Shown: in pieces, positions 24,430 to 37,603 of the stretch
Position numbering within the stretch: the first letter of the stretch is position 1
Layout of the letters: every line of letters starts with the position of its first letter
Assembly: GCF_010093815.1 (NCBI RefSeq)
Contig: NW_022985554.1
Coordinates: 1,520,999-1,584,998, forward strand
Direction of reading: 5' to 3'
DNA from: Pseudovirgaria hyperparasitica
Lineage: Eukaryota > Ascomycota > Dothideomycetes > Acrospermales > Acrospermaceae
DNA length: 64,000 bases
Notes under the pieces: generated by a model
Seen by the model: only the letters and a program-made list of their open reading frames with translations
Database searches by the model: none
What the model was told of the DNA's origin: nothing
Translations under genes and position numbers: made by a program

Positions 24430-25359
24430 GGAGATGTTATGGAGTCAAAACGTCAACACGACGGACCTGGACAGGGGACTTGTGCGCATTGTGGTGAAAG
24501 TACGGTACCTTTCGTGCCAAAGGCAAAGTAGCATCGGCAATCATTTCTTCATTGCATGCCGGCAAGCGCAGAATAATAATGTCTCTCCGTAGGCGACTTT
24601 AGAAGATACCATGTAGACCGAAAGTCACACAGTCCACGCTCCAAGTTACAGAGACTTTAATTGCATATGCGATATGCTGTATGAGATATAACTAGATCCG
24701 ACCTCTTCACTCTCAATCAATCTGGAGCAATATGCACGTACTACAATGCAACATGCTGGTCGTATCGTCAGGACTGTACCAGTCGCTGGTTGGAGTACAA
24801 ATTTCATTCAGAGGTTGGATCAGCAATGCTAAAAATGCATCACACAGCGTTAAAATGCCGATTCACCCCTTTCGTCGCGCTCACCGGATTGCTCCATTTT
24901 GGCAAACGTTAGAGTGGCCATTACTAGCTGCGTCTGAAGAACACCTAACGTGTTATTCTGAGTTCATTCGATCTTTGCAGACTTAACAGAAGTTAGCAGC
25001 ATCATGGCGAGTGAATGTGTCCTGACGTGAGAGCAGCGCGATGAAACAGAGGGAAGATGTAGGGCTCTGATGGTGATCCGTGGGTGACAGGCGGGCTAGA
25101 AAAACCACCTGGCGGATTGGTTGGCCTGACCTGAGACGAGCGAACGCGATTCCAGAGTGTTCGCTAATAATGCTCCGCCTCTCCAACCACAAAACCTCCT
25201 CATTTGCTTCTTATACCTCACCCTTCACGTAGCGCAACGGCAATCCCAACGTCCATCACATTTATTACCCCTGGTCTGATGCTACATCCTCCGAATACTT
25301 CTAGCCTACCGCAGGCTCGACTCTCGAAACCGTAGTGCCGTCGAACTGAACCTACCAAA
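24430..25359. other. Intergenic, CCT2 3' side and IRE1 promoter
   Basis: No supported gene. The right third probably holds the IRE1 promoter and 5' leader. A short plus-strand frame at 24732-24986 has no recognisable features. Confidence 0.5.
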
Positions 25360-28300
25360 ATGCCGCGAGGCCGACCTCGCAATCTAACCCCAACTCTCAG
25401 CTCCTCGTTGTTGACAGTCCTCCTCCTTTCTTCGCTTTCGACATTCGCCGCGACCGCTCCGCAGCAGCAACCGCAAGATGGCATTCCATTCGTCGGACAA
25501 CATCACATAGTAGATACGGTAAGCCCGGATCAACATACCCACGCGGGCCGCATACCGTACCAACAGAAACGCAATCTCCCAGTAGCCGCACAGAATGAGC
25601 GCGCCGTTGCAACTCTGCCCTCTGCTCCAGCAGTCTCGCTTGCTGCCGTACATAGAGCGCCTTCCAGTTCTACCGCCGCTGGTGGTATTATCACGCGACC
25701 AGACAGTGCGCGGAATCTCCAGGACTGGGAGGTAGAGGACTTTGTTCTCTTGGCGACCGTTGACGGTCAGATTCATGCAAGAGATAGAGAGACGGGCCAG
25801 GAGAGATGGTCCCTTTACGTTGGACGCCCGATGGTAGAAACAACGTATAGCAAGAACAAAAGCTCTGATCCTGACGTGGAGTCCCAAGAGATGCCCTTTA
25901 TATGGATTGTGGAGCCTAGTCAAGATGGGAACATCTATGTTTATACGCCTCAAGCCAACTCGATGCAAAAGTTAGATGTTACCGTCCAGATGTTAGCCGA
26001 GATGTCGCCTTGGTCAACCAGTGATCCCCCTATGGTATACACTGCCGAAAAACGAACGACACTTTACACTATCGATGCTCGAAGTGGGAATGTCCTGCGG
26101 CGGTTCAGCTCAGGGGGCTCGACCACGTACAACACCACCAAATGTGATCGTACCACAGGATTTGAACCTTCGAACAAGGAATGTGTAGGTTCCTTGACAT
26201 TGGGTCAGATCGAGTACACCGTCAGCATACAGAACAGAGACACGGGCGAGGATATATGTACCATCAACTTCTTCGAGTGGAGTCACAACAAGAAAGACAA
26301 TGATCTGTACGACCAATACTTGTCTACAATGGACAATAAGTACGTGTACAGCAAGTATGACGGTACCATATTCGCACTAGATCATACACAGCACCGTAAG
26401 ATCTACCCGCAGCGTCCTGTATATACGCGCAAGCTCGATTCGCCCGTAGTTCGGGTCTTCGACGTCGCCCGACCGTACCATGATGACTCTCCTGATCCAC
26501 CTCTTCTCCTCCTACCGCAACCACATTCAAATGTCGAGAATGAAGGGAAGGATATATGGGTCAATTGTACGGAGGCTGGCTCGTGGTACGCGATGTCAGA
26601 GTTCAATTATCCCGCTGTAACCGATGGAGCTTCCGAGGCGAAATGCTATCATCCTGAACAGCCATTTTTGTCTTGGTCTGAAGATACCAAATCGTTTTCG
26701 TCTAGGAAATCCTTGGTCGGCGTGCACTCCCTAGCTAATGAATTAGAGAAGATTGAGTATCCGGATGTGCCATTCATTGAGGCTGGGCCGTCCAAAGAAA
26801 CTCAACGACCCACAGAGCCAGAAGTACCTTCAGACACCGCGCCTTTCGGCGCAGTTTCAACAGCAAAGTCATCCTTGACCATTCTTTTCTTGGCGATTTT
26901 AGTCCCTCTATGTTTGGCTTTGGCTCCAAAGGACGTTGTGAAGCAGATGTCACGAGACATACTGGGAAAGGTACATGTCAGTCCCGAAAAGAGCGACTCC
27001 TGCGGTCCAACTTTCCAAGAGCAACCGATCACCGTGGACCCTTGCATATCAGAGGATGTAGACGAGTCGAAACCTCGAGTTCATTTCGCCGACGAAGCTA
27101 ACCGCTCTATGGAAAGCGGTAATTCTCATCAAGTCACAGTCGTCAAGACTGTAAGCTCTTCTCACGAAGATAGCGACGACATCCAACAAGGCTCAACTCA
27201 TGCTCCAAAAAATTCGAACAGTGAAGACTCAGCTCATGAAAACGATGAACGCAAACCCAATGGAGATGACGCAGATCCTGATGCGACCCCTAAAAAGAAG
27301 AAGGCCCATAGAGGGCAAAGAGGTGGAAGAAAACGCAGGAAACCTACGAAGAGTGGCATCGACGATATAGCGGCCGAGCAAGACGATATCGCGAAAATCA
27401 TTGAACAAGCCAAAAATGTGGAGTTGGAAAGTGGATTGCACCCTGATGAAATCACAATCAATGGTCGCAGTAGTGTCACAGACATTTCTGGCCCCATTCA
27501 ACTTGGAAAACTGACAATCTACACCGATCGGATTCTGGGCAATGGAAGTGGCGGTACGTTTGTCTTTGAGGGCAAATGGAAGGAAAGAGACGTAGCAATC
27601 AAACGTATGCTGCCGCAGTATTTTGGTCTGGCCGAGCAAGAAGTGTCTCTTCTCCAACAAAGCGACCTCCATCCAAACGTCATTCGTTACTTCGATGATG
27701 AGCGAGACCAGAATTTTCTTTACATCGCCGTCGAGCTTTGTCAGGCTAGCTTGTGGGACTTGTATCGCGAAGCAGGAAGTGGGGAACCATTGACCGATGA
27801 ACAACACGCACTTGTCACACAGATCAATAGCGATGTTCCAACAGTCCTAAAACAGCTCGCAGCTGGACTTGCCCATCTGCACAGCCTCCGCATTATTCAT
27901 CGCGATATAAAACCACAGAACATTCTGATAGCATATCCACACAAAGGCCATAAAGGAGGACCACGTTTGGTGATTTCAGACTTTGGTCTCTGCAAGACTC
28001 TTCCCGACAATGTCAGCACTCTCATAGGCACGACAAATAATGCAGGAACAATCGGGTGGAAGGCCCCAGAACTCATTCTGCAGCCTAAAGAGAATGAGCG
28101 CAATAGCGCGAGCGCGGCACACAGCCGTGATTCAACGAGCTCGACCGACCTAGTCTCAGGTGTCAAACGTGCTGTCGACATATTCTCTTTAGGATGCGTG
28201 TTTTATTACGTTCTCACGAATGGCTCGCATCCTTTCGATGATGAAGAGGGCTGGGCGCAAGTTCGCGAGCTCAATATTAAGAAGAACAAGTTTAACTTCA

Positions 28301-28857
28301 GTCGTCTGGACTACCTTGGATCTGATGTTGAGGAGCCAATCGACCTGCTTCACTGGATGCTCTCGCCTCATCCAGAGATGCGGCCCACGGCATGGCAAGT
28401 CATGCAACATCCATTCTTTTGGTCTGCGGAGAAACGCCTCAATTTCCTGTGCGACGTGTCCGACCATTGGGAACGTGAGCCTCGCGATCCTCCCTCTGTA
28501 CACCTGACTAGGCTTGAGAATATGAATCTTGAGGTTATCATGGACCGATCCAGAAAAGGTGGTTTCCCAGATTTCCTCGCCCGTCTTGATCGGAAGTTCG
28601 TCGACACTCTCGGCAAACAAAGGAAATACACAGGCGATCGTCTACTGGATCTGCTACGTGCTTTCAGGAACAAGAAGAACCACTACGAGGACATGCCTGC
28701 CGACGTCAAAGCCAAGGTGGGACCACTCCCGCATGGATACCTTGCGTATTGGAATTCGAGGTTCCCGAAGCTACTAATGGCGTGCTACAAAGTTGTGATG
28801 GAGTGTGATCTGCAAGAGCAACCGCGATTCCTACCGTACTTCACGGGCGAGTCGTGA
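25360..28857 (+). CDS. ire1: ER stress sensor kinase/endoribonuclease IRE1
   Basis: An uninterrupted 1165-codon frame. The signal peptide is near residues 12-30. The luminal domain (about 110-460) has beta-propeller motifs such as FVLLATVDGQIHARDRETG and YTAEKRTTLYTIDARSGNVL. One membrane span lies at about 506-525 (SLTILFLAILVPLCLAL). A disordered linker with a basic tract near 643-665 (KKKKAHRGQRGGRKRRK) follows. The kinase domain has the glycine loop LGNGSGGTFVFEG, Lys748 in VAIKR, HRDIKPQN with Asp849, DFG at 874-876, GTIGWKAPE, and a C-terminal KEN ribonuclease domain (FLCDVSDHWERE, LDLLRAFRNKKNHY, GYLAYWNSRFPKLL). Family role: detects unfolded proteins in the ER lumen, oligomerises, and cleaves HAC1/XBP1-type mRNA. 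Asp849 and Asp874 are both present, so kinase activity looks intact. The basic tract resembles the nuclear-localising or RNA-binding linker described in yeast Ire1. No introns needed. Confidence 0.95.
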   Translation: MPRGRPRNLTPTLSSSLLTVLLLSSLSTFAATAPQQQPQDGIPFVGQHHIVDTVSPDQHTHAGRIPYQQKRNLPVAAQNERAVATLPSAPAVSLAAVHRAPSSSTAAGGIITRPDSARNLQDWEVEDFVLLATVDGQIHARDRETGQERWSLYVGRPMVETTYSKNKSSDPDVESQEMPFIWIVEPSQDGNIYVYTPQANSMQKLDVTVQMLAEMSPWSTSDPPMVYTAEKRTTLYTIDARSGNVLRRFSSGGSTTYNTTKCDRTTGFEPSNKECVGSLTLGQIEYTVSIQNRDTGEDICTINFFEWSHNKKDNDLYDQYLSTMDNKYVYSKYDGTIFALDHTQHRKIYPQRPVYTRKLDSPVVRVFDVARPYHDDSPDPPLLLLPQPHSNVENEGKDIWVNCTEAGSWYAMSEFNYPAVTDGASEAKCYHPEQPFLSWSEDTKSFSSRKSLVGVHSLANELEKIEYPDVPFIEAGPSKETQRPTEPEVPSDTAPFGAVSTAKSSLTILFLAILVPLCLALAPKDVVKQMSRDILGKVHVSPEKSDSCGPTFQEQPITVDPCISEDVDESKPRVHFADEANRSMESGNSHQVTVVKTVSSSHEDSDDIQQGSTHAPKNSNSEDSAHENDERKPNGDDADPDATPKKKKAHRGQRGGRKRRKPTKSGIDDIAAEQDDIAKIIEQAKNVELESGLHPDEITINGRSSVTDISGPIQLGKLTIYTDRILGNGSGGTFVFEGKWKERDVAIKRMLPQYFGLAEQEVSLLQQSDLHPNVIRYFDDERDQNFLYIAVELCQASLWDLYREAGSGEPLTDEQHALVTQINSDVPTVLKQLAAGLAHLHSLRIIHRDIKPQNILIAYPHKGHKGGPRLVISDFGLCKTLPDNVSTLIGTTNNAGTIGWKAPELILQPKENERNSASAAHSRDSTSSTDLVSGVKRAVDIFSLGCVFYYVLTNGSHPFDDEEGWAQVRELNIKKNKFNFSRLDYLGSDVEEPIDLLHWMLSPHPEMRPTAWQVMQHPFFWSAEKRLNFLCDVSDHWEREPRDPPSVHLTRLENMNLEVIMDRSRKGGFPDFLARLDRKFVDTLGKQRKYTGDRLLDLLRAFRNKKNHYEDMPADVKAKVGPLPHGYLAYWNSRFPKLLMACYKVVMECDLQEQPRFLPYFTGES

Positions 28858-29470
28858 GAGGGTATATCACAACATCTTGCATCGGTTCCTAACATACATA
28901 TCGCTTACATAGGAATGGAGGACCGCTAAATGACGGTAGCATTCTGATCAACTCTATTCCCCGAGATATTCCCCGTACAAAGCACTCCTTTTTCCCGGTC
29001 GAAGACAAGCTACGCCACTCATGAATGTGCTGTGATTATACACGAGATCCCCGCATCCGTCCTTTAGGCCCTGAATGCGCACCTTACTCATTCGCTACAC
29101 AAGACTTCAATGTTGTAGTGTCATGTGCTGGAAACAAGACGCGAGAGCTCACCATGTTGCGCATCTTTCGCCTTTGGCTAGTCAGCGCAGCTAATAGTGG
29201 AAGGCACGTTCGATACTTGCCGCTGGCGACCTGACAGAGGTGCGGAACATTGACCTACCTATGAGTTAGATGAGCGAATTTTTGAGTTATCCTTCCCGTG
29301 ATAGCTGGCCTGTATAATATGTACGTTCATCATTACTGAAACGACAGAAAAAATATTATGAAGCACACGACTTAGGATGTATCTAACCCTACCGAGTTCG
29401 TGTGTATTAGAGATCTCGTCGGTATTCTCCCACTAAGCAGACTGTCCTCTCTTATATGCCCGTGTGCTAT
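28858..29470. other. Intergenic, convergent 3' ends
   Basis: IRE1 (plus) and the eqolisin (minus) converge here. It is likely filled by their 3' untranslated regions. No gene recognised. Confidence 0.5.
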
Positions 29471-30370
29471 CTACACATAATCACACACGACCCCACTACT
29501 TCCACTCACGGCACAACTCGTCAACACTGTGCCACTCTGTTTGATATCCAGTATACTAGCCCCCGTCACCCCAACCGTTGCACTTCCAGTGCTCGCACTC
29601 GCGCCCGTGAACTCCACCTTCCCGAAATCCGCAAACGGGACCAGACCCCCGCTGCTGCTAAAGTCCTCGACGATCCATTCAGCATTTGTCTCACAGAGAT
29701 GCGCGGACTGCGCGGTGAACGTGTGCGTGACAGTCTTGCCGGTGGACTCGTTTGTGACGGTGGCGCTGCCGCCGGACACCGAGGACGCGGTGACGGTCAT
29801 GGTGATGGTGTTGCCGGCAGAGATGGGGATAGAGGCAAAATTATAGGCGTAGTCTGGATACCATTCGTACCAGGCGTCGAAGCTGACAGTGCCTGTGGTG
29901 GTTCCTCAGCATTCTGACAGTTTGAGGGGTATTGGTGTGCTTATGGATGGCTTGTTGAAGTGGGCTAATAACTTACTGCCTTGGACATAGAAATCTACAC
30001 CCGTCTGCAGGATTGACGTGCTACATGTGTCTCCATCGATTCCGACCCATGCGGACGCGGCGTACTCGGTTTTGGACGAGCCGCCAGAGGGGATACTGGG
30101 TGTGGGCACGACGATAGTGCCGGTGACGGACTTATAGCCCGTTCCGATGAGCACAGCGCCGGCCCAGTTGGTAGAGTATTCGGCGTGGGTAGTGTTTACT
30201 GGGATGCCGACATGAGTGCTGTCGAGAGTGGTCTCGACAACAGGAATTGGGGGATTGGATTGGCGTTGAGCAGCTCGTTTGAGATGGCGATCGCGGCGTT
30301 GGGAAGTGAAGGGGGCAGCGAAAGCCGGGACAGTACACAGGATGGTTGTCAGAGGGGTGGAAAGTTTCAT
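29471..30370 (-). CDS. Secreted glutamic protease (eqolisin, peptidase family G1)
   Basis: Exons (minus): 30370-29977 and 29892-29471, giving 271 residues. The signal peptide is MKLSTPLTTILCTVPAFAAP. A basic propeptide (QRRDRHLKRAAQRQ) precedes the mature domain, which begins near YSTNWAGAVL. The catalytic pair of the family is present: Gln122 in SILQTG and Glu203 in NAEWIVED. Other landmarks are WVGIDGDTC, FDAWYEWYPD, and FADFGKVEFTGA near the C-terminus. Eqolisins are fungal acid proteases (aspergilloglutamic and scytalidoglutamic peptidases) that cut proteins outside the cell at low pH. The 84-nt intron (GTAAGT..CACAG) restores STVSFDAW. An upstream in-frame ATG exists, but the one at 30370 gives the signal peptide. 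Confidence 0.93.
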
Positions 30371-32020
30371 GGTGATGGTACTGGGTAATGAATGTATGAT
30401 CGGATGGGCGGTATGGCTTTGATATACGTTGTTTGGGGAGCTGGAAGTGTGAGGGTTGAGACTGAGAGGGAGCGAAGGAATATATGGGGTTATATAGACA
30501 TGTTGAGAGATAGTATTGATACCGGACAACGCTTCACTGTAAGCTGTCCTATCGCGCGTCGCCAAGGGGATCATAGTAGAAGGAGAGATTGTGATATCGA
30601 AAGGATATGCGATACAACCCTAGCCCATATTCTGGGAGATGGATCATGCACCTACCTTTTCGAGAATCAACATGCCAACACTGGAGGATCACAGTTTCTA
30701 GCGAGATCCTCGGGCCCCATGTGATCCGATGTATTGCTGTATATACGGGATCGCTCAAAGACATGCAGGACGCGCTTTGTTGGTCCCTGTCGAGGATGAG
30801 GTCGGGGTGTGCAAATGGTTCAATGATAATGTTCCAGCTGGGATCTTGCCATATATTGTGGTCTAAGGATAAATAAGTGTTCGAGTGGCCTGGTGGTAGT
30901 ATTAGATATGGCGTGGCAAACAACTCGCGACCTGTGCCACTCAGCGAGGCTATCCGTGCCATGAGTGGTTGGACTGTCCATATCTCTTTCTGCAATATTC
31001 TTGGTACAGCCCTTTGAACATGACGTGAAACCCAGATCCCTAGCTGTCAAGTGACTCGTTTCGGCACACGAGATGGCATAGGTTGGGATTGTGTTTGACT
31101 GAAGTAGGCTGCATTCGTGGACTCAGTCTAAGTATGCAATGATCCATACAAGTTCCAGACGATCAATTCCCCAAAGACAACTTTGAGTGCTCATGGCTAG
31201 CCAATCTTCTGCATGCACGAGACGAGAAGTCGTCGTGAACCTGGTTACCCTTGTCAACAAGATACGCGCCGAGCCACATGAAGCTTTCACAAGCATTGCT
31301 TGTTCACCAGAATGATGGCAGTCTCCTCCCATGGTATGAGATAAGCTTTTATAAGACCAATCTTGTTGTTAGCCAGACGAATAGAGTAGATGATCAGGCG
31401 AGGACTATAAGCGAGGCAGGGACGTGGTGCTTAAGAGATAAGGCCGATATAGCAAGTTTCCTATTCCAGCTGGACTCCCGTAGGCCCTAGGTGTTTTGCC
31501 ATCTTTTCCAACCATGGAAAGCGAGTTCGCGATGGAGTATAGGTCTGGAGCTTCCAACACACTTTTGAGAGGACATATACTAGTTTAGCACACGCAGAGA
31601 AACAAGAATCGTCTATTCAGACCTTACCAGCATGGTTTGATATTGTTCTCAATCTTGAGAGGACATGCATCTGGATTTAATGGAAGAACTCAATAACCAA
31701 CGAAATATCGTTCAGAGTCGCCACGTGAACGATCGACTTTGAACTACCCAGGTGATCTGAGAAGTTGTTGATAGACAAGCTTCACACGGTATTAAAGTAG
31801 GGAACGTGACGAGCATCGCTTTGTAACATGACATTCAAATTGGCGAAAGGAAAACAACAGCGAATTCTGGAGAGCTGAAGTTTCACTTGGTTTGGACTTA
31901 ATTTTCTGGTAGTACTTCGATCACGTGATATTGTCCCTCCTTAGCTCGGGCTGAACTAAGCGGCATGTGCAGAAGCCATCAAGGTCCTCTCCCAATCCAC
32001 GACTCTCTTGACACCTCAAT
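30371..32020. promoter_or_regulatory. Divergent region between two secreted peptidases
   Basis: These 1650 bp separate the eqolisin (minus) and the M20 peptidase (plus). No intact gene is supported; a 148-codon minus-strand frame at 30549-30995 has no known features. A GCCAAG at 30561-30566 fits the PacC pH-regulator core GCCARG, about 190 bp upstream of the eqolisin start. One six-base match is weak evidence. Confidence 0.35.
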
Positions 32021-33379
32021 ATGAAGGGTACATGGTTGTTAAGCTCCCTGGTGGGCATCTCCCCAGTCCTTGGAAGATTGTCTTCGCTAGATGAGCACCA
32101 ATTACTCCCATATCATGAGGTCAGCCACGAAGCTCAAGCTGCCCAGGTACCTGTGAACGAGCTTCACAAATCTAACGCACATATCCCATTGCTTGACACA
32201 GCTTTCCGCGAGAAACTGTTAGACCTGCACAAGCATCTTGTCGAGATTGAGTCTGTGTCTGGGAACGAGCTGATGGTCGGAAAATGGTTATGGAGATATC
32301 TCATCAACAATGGCTTCTCGGTCGAGAGACAGGAGGTTGAGAAGGATCGATATAATATTTACGCATGGGGTGGAAACGAGGATGAGAAGGACGATGTAGA
32401 GGTGATCTTGACAAGCCATATCGATACGGTACGTGCGATTCGACGGCCATTGCTTCTTGTCTAATGCCACCAGGTCCCACCATTCATCCCATACAGCATT
32501 ATCGACAACGGTACATCGATTGCTGGTCGAGGATCTGTCGATGCGAAGGGTAGTGTTGCTACTCAGATCACCGCCGTATTGTCCCTCCTTGCAGAAGACA
32601 GTATCCCACGTTCCAAGATCGGCCTGCTCTACGTGGTCGGGGAAGAAGTCAACGCAGCTGGGATGAGATTTTTTTCGTCTTCTCCATTGAATAAGAAAAA
32701 TTACACTGCCGTAATATTTGGAGAACCAACTGAGGAGAAGCTTTGCAGTGGTCATAAGGGTAACTTCAGGCTCGTAATCGACGTACAAGGAAGAGCTGCC
32801 CATAGCGGCTACCCCTGGCTTGGACTCAGTGCCAATGATGTGCTCGTTGAGGCGCTCAGCATCATCAAGGGGCTAGAGTCTGGTCAAGGAGACGGTCTGC
32901 CATGGGATGAGGACATGGGAAACACAACGGTAAATATTGGAAAGGTGGAAGGAGGTGTTGCTGCGAACGTTGTGGCAGAACATGCAACAGCTGAACTACT
33001 CTTTCGCGTTGCAGCTTCTACGCCTGAGAAGATTGCAGCTAGTGTTGAGCATGCCCTCAAGGATGTGATCAAATATACTAGAAGTAACGGCGGAAACTTT
33101 ACTCTCGACACCAGTGGGAAAGGCTCCATCCCGGTACACTTGGATTGCGACATCGATGGCTTTGAGTGTTTTGGAGTCAATTACGGCACAGACATTCCTC
33201 ACATGGAGCTGAGTCAGCAGACCAAGAGATATCTCTATGGACCTGGCAGCATTTTCGTCGCCCATGCAGCGAACGAGGCGGTCAAGATCAAGGATCTTGA
33301 ACAGGCCGTATTGGATTACAAGCAGATCCTATATGGCATTTTCGACAAAGAGCAGATGAAAGGCAGGCTCGAGTTGTAA
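32021..33379 (+). CDS. Secreted M20-family metallopeptidase
   Basis: Exons: 32021-32428 and 32474-33379, giving 437 residues. An N-terminal hydrophobic segment (TWLLSSLVGISPVLG) looks like a signal peptide. Zinc ligands and catalytic residues of the M20 family are visible: TSHIDTVPPF with His and Asp, GRGSVDAKG with the bridging Asp, GEEVNAAG with the catalytic Glu pair, GEPTE, and His in FVAHAANE at the C-terminal side. The dimerisation domain between begins at KGNFRLVIDVQGRAAHSGYP. The 45-nt intron (GTACGT..CCAG) lies exactly between HIDT and VPPF. M20 enzymes act as carboxypeptidases or aminoacylases; fungal secreted members are usually annotated as probable carboxypeptidases and the exact substrate is not known. 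It may be extracellular or vacuolar. Confidence 0.9.
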
Positions 33380-34963
<1,584 letters not shown>

Positions 34964-37603
34964 AAGATCACATGTGTTTCGCAATGAGAAAAGGGATATA
35001 TGCATCAAAGGCTGAATCATGTCTTACTGGGTTGTACTGAGATACCATGAAGTAGCACAAAAGACAAATGAGAGCCAAGTTCAGTATATGCCTCCTCTAA
35101 CCAGTGCTCCTCTGTCTGCCTTACTTTTAACTTTACTGGTCGTAGTAAAAAGTGTAAATGAAGAACTCTTATGTGTTGTGTAACAGAAGATACATTGTAA
35201 CCTTAACACAACACATGTGATCCAGTCAAGGAATAACATAGATTCCTTCCGCGAAGGCACTCTACATATCGAGGCTCAAACGCCCAGCCGCCGTTAGATA
35301 GATCAATTATGACATATAACAATATTCTATAGAAAATTACTTCTGCAGTAGAGTTATACTATTGAGATCCTATTAATCTAGTAAAGAAGACTATACTATT
35401 TGCTTTTTGGATTAGAAGGATATCTTAGATAGTAATCAAGTATTACTTTTGTAGATAGATATAGCTTTATAGATCTTATCTGTCCGAGACATATATAATT
35501 AGAAGTCGTGTCCCTAGAATAGCTATCAAGGAATAGAAACCTTTATCTTCTATCTATACATAGAACTACCTTATAGTTACTTAGTGTGGTTTGATGAGAT
35601 TTCAATATAGAGATAATTAATAGTGTTTCTCGCTCATTATGAGTGCTCGACTTCAGGGAACTTACCTCCAGGCTACCATACCTGTACTAACTGTGGTGTG
35701 ATGGTAGCAACTGCTGCACGCTTCACATAGCGCAGATACAACTCGGTAGCTGTCTGTCGAGCCTTCAGTGTATTAGCAATGAATGTACTCTAGCGAGGTG
35801 TCCACACGAGCATCCTACTAATCATTCCCTGCCTATCTTGTCTACCATCTAAATGGCTTTCTTTGTATGGATCGCTTATAACTTTTATCCGGCACGCTAA
35901 AGCAGATGGTTTCGTATGTCCTTCCGCAGTAATAGGTTTATTCCTAATCTGTCTAAGTGGCCGTCAACGCGGACGAAAGCCCCATAAGTCATAACACGGG
36001 CCAATACACTAAAGGGAGCCGCCTCCAATTCAACGCGTTTCCGGGAACGAAGACATCAATCTTAAAAACCTAAATAAGCGTATTGCTACGTTTTTGAGCC
36101 CGAGGAACAAGGTGACATAGAACCTGAATTGTTGTTGCCAGCTGGTGAATATTTGTAGGGGGATTTCAAGGATTTAGAAGGCTCAGAATGCCGCAGGTGG
36201 CGTAGGTATAGAGTAAGCAAGCACTTCCTTCACTTGCTTACGTAGAACCCAATAATCTTGGCACATAAAATGCCAACTATTCTTCCTCTTTTGATATTAC
36301 GGCTAGATCATATAAGAATCATCAGGCCTTATGATTAGGCATTAAACTTCATATATGGGCTTGGTAGCTCTGTAAAGTCTACGTGCTACAATTATAATAG
36401 ATATGTCACGATAAGTTATAGTAACGATTTAATAAAAAGTATCAATCACAACCAAGAAGTAAAGTTACGTCTGGAGATACTAGTGCCTCTTATGAACGAG
36501 GCGTACGTAGTCTACCACATTATACTACTCACGTGTTCTAAGCAAGACTAGCAACGCGATGTCCTAGTTCGTAATGTAATAAATTATATTGTATATCTCC
36601 TTCCTTTCTCTGGAGATGACTCAATGCTAGAAACACTAGAATACTTAAAAAGCTAATATATGATATGTTAGAAAGGTAGTAAAGGAATCCAAAAGCGGCT
36701 TCTAGTAGTAACCCTAACTCTTTTGCACAACTCCTAGCCCAGCCTCCTTACAGGGGTGAAACACGCCACACCCGTCGCCGATGCTGATCACCATACGTCC
36801 ACCCGCCAAGCCGCGCCACGAACCCACACACCAACTACCCCCTGCTGCACATCATCATTTCGAAATCCCATGGTAGCGTAAGTGAACACATCAGCACTTC
36901 GCCGCCAAGATGTCGCTGGCTACACAATACATATACACCCGCCTCCGGCAGGCTGCTCCATTCTTGTGCATTTGCTCTGCAATACGTGTTGGCTTTGGTG
37001 ATCGCAAACGTGTATGTCCGCATACGTCATTGAGAGCGCGGCATGAATGTCCTCGGATTTTAGGCCTATTCTTCGCTGCTTGTAGTTTTGATCAGTGCAC
37101 CTGAGTGCGCACGTCGTAGACCAGCTGGCTGATAGGGTGCGTGCTGGGAGTTGAAGGCGATATCACATGTCCGATTCGAAAGGTTGCAAGGTGCGTTGCC
37201 GCCAAAGTCATTGCCCTCGAGCCTTAGAAAGGAATCCAAACGTGTTTAGTGAGCGACATGTATGAGCCAGAGACCACTCGTACCGAGGACAGGCTCGTTG
37301 TGACGGACCAGATATGAGCAAGAAGCCACGAATAATGCTGAGAGAGAACTGACTATTTCTTCTATCTACTTATTCTATCCCCCTACAAATGTGAAATGAA
37401 AGGTGTATATGCCAGGATCGCTAATGATCAGATGAACTGCTCAACCGACTGTCCCTGACAGCGTCTTCCTCGGGCTATGCATGCGCTATGCGAAGAATGA
37501 ACCAAGTGCGTCGCTAATACCAGATCAGTCGGTAAAATTGAATAATCTATGTGGATATCTGAAAAATAAGAAACAAAACCGAGACGTTCAGCGAATATGC
37601 CCT
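34964..37603. other. Long intergenic stretch, partly AT-rich
   Basis: No supported gene in 2.6 kb. The first 300 bp probably hold the mannitol dehydrogenase 3' end. The core is the AT-rich block listed separately. From about 36.7 kb composition returns to normal, and the right end should include the 3' end of the minus-strand transporter. Confidence 0.5.
35280..36720. repeat. AT-rich, repeat-induced-mutation-like block
   Basis: Base composition shifts sharply to A+T, with many TA-rich words (CTATAGAAAATTAC, TATACTATT, ATAGATATAGC) and no open frame. Composition differs from both flanking genes. This is the usual look of a transposon copy mutated C-to-T in filamentous ascomycetes. I could not name the family or find terminal repeats by eye. 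Confidence 0.5.

Noticed and set aside
30549-30995. 148-codon minus-strand frame
   Set aside because: No known motif, and it lies in the eqolisin promoter with overlapping frames on the other strand.
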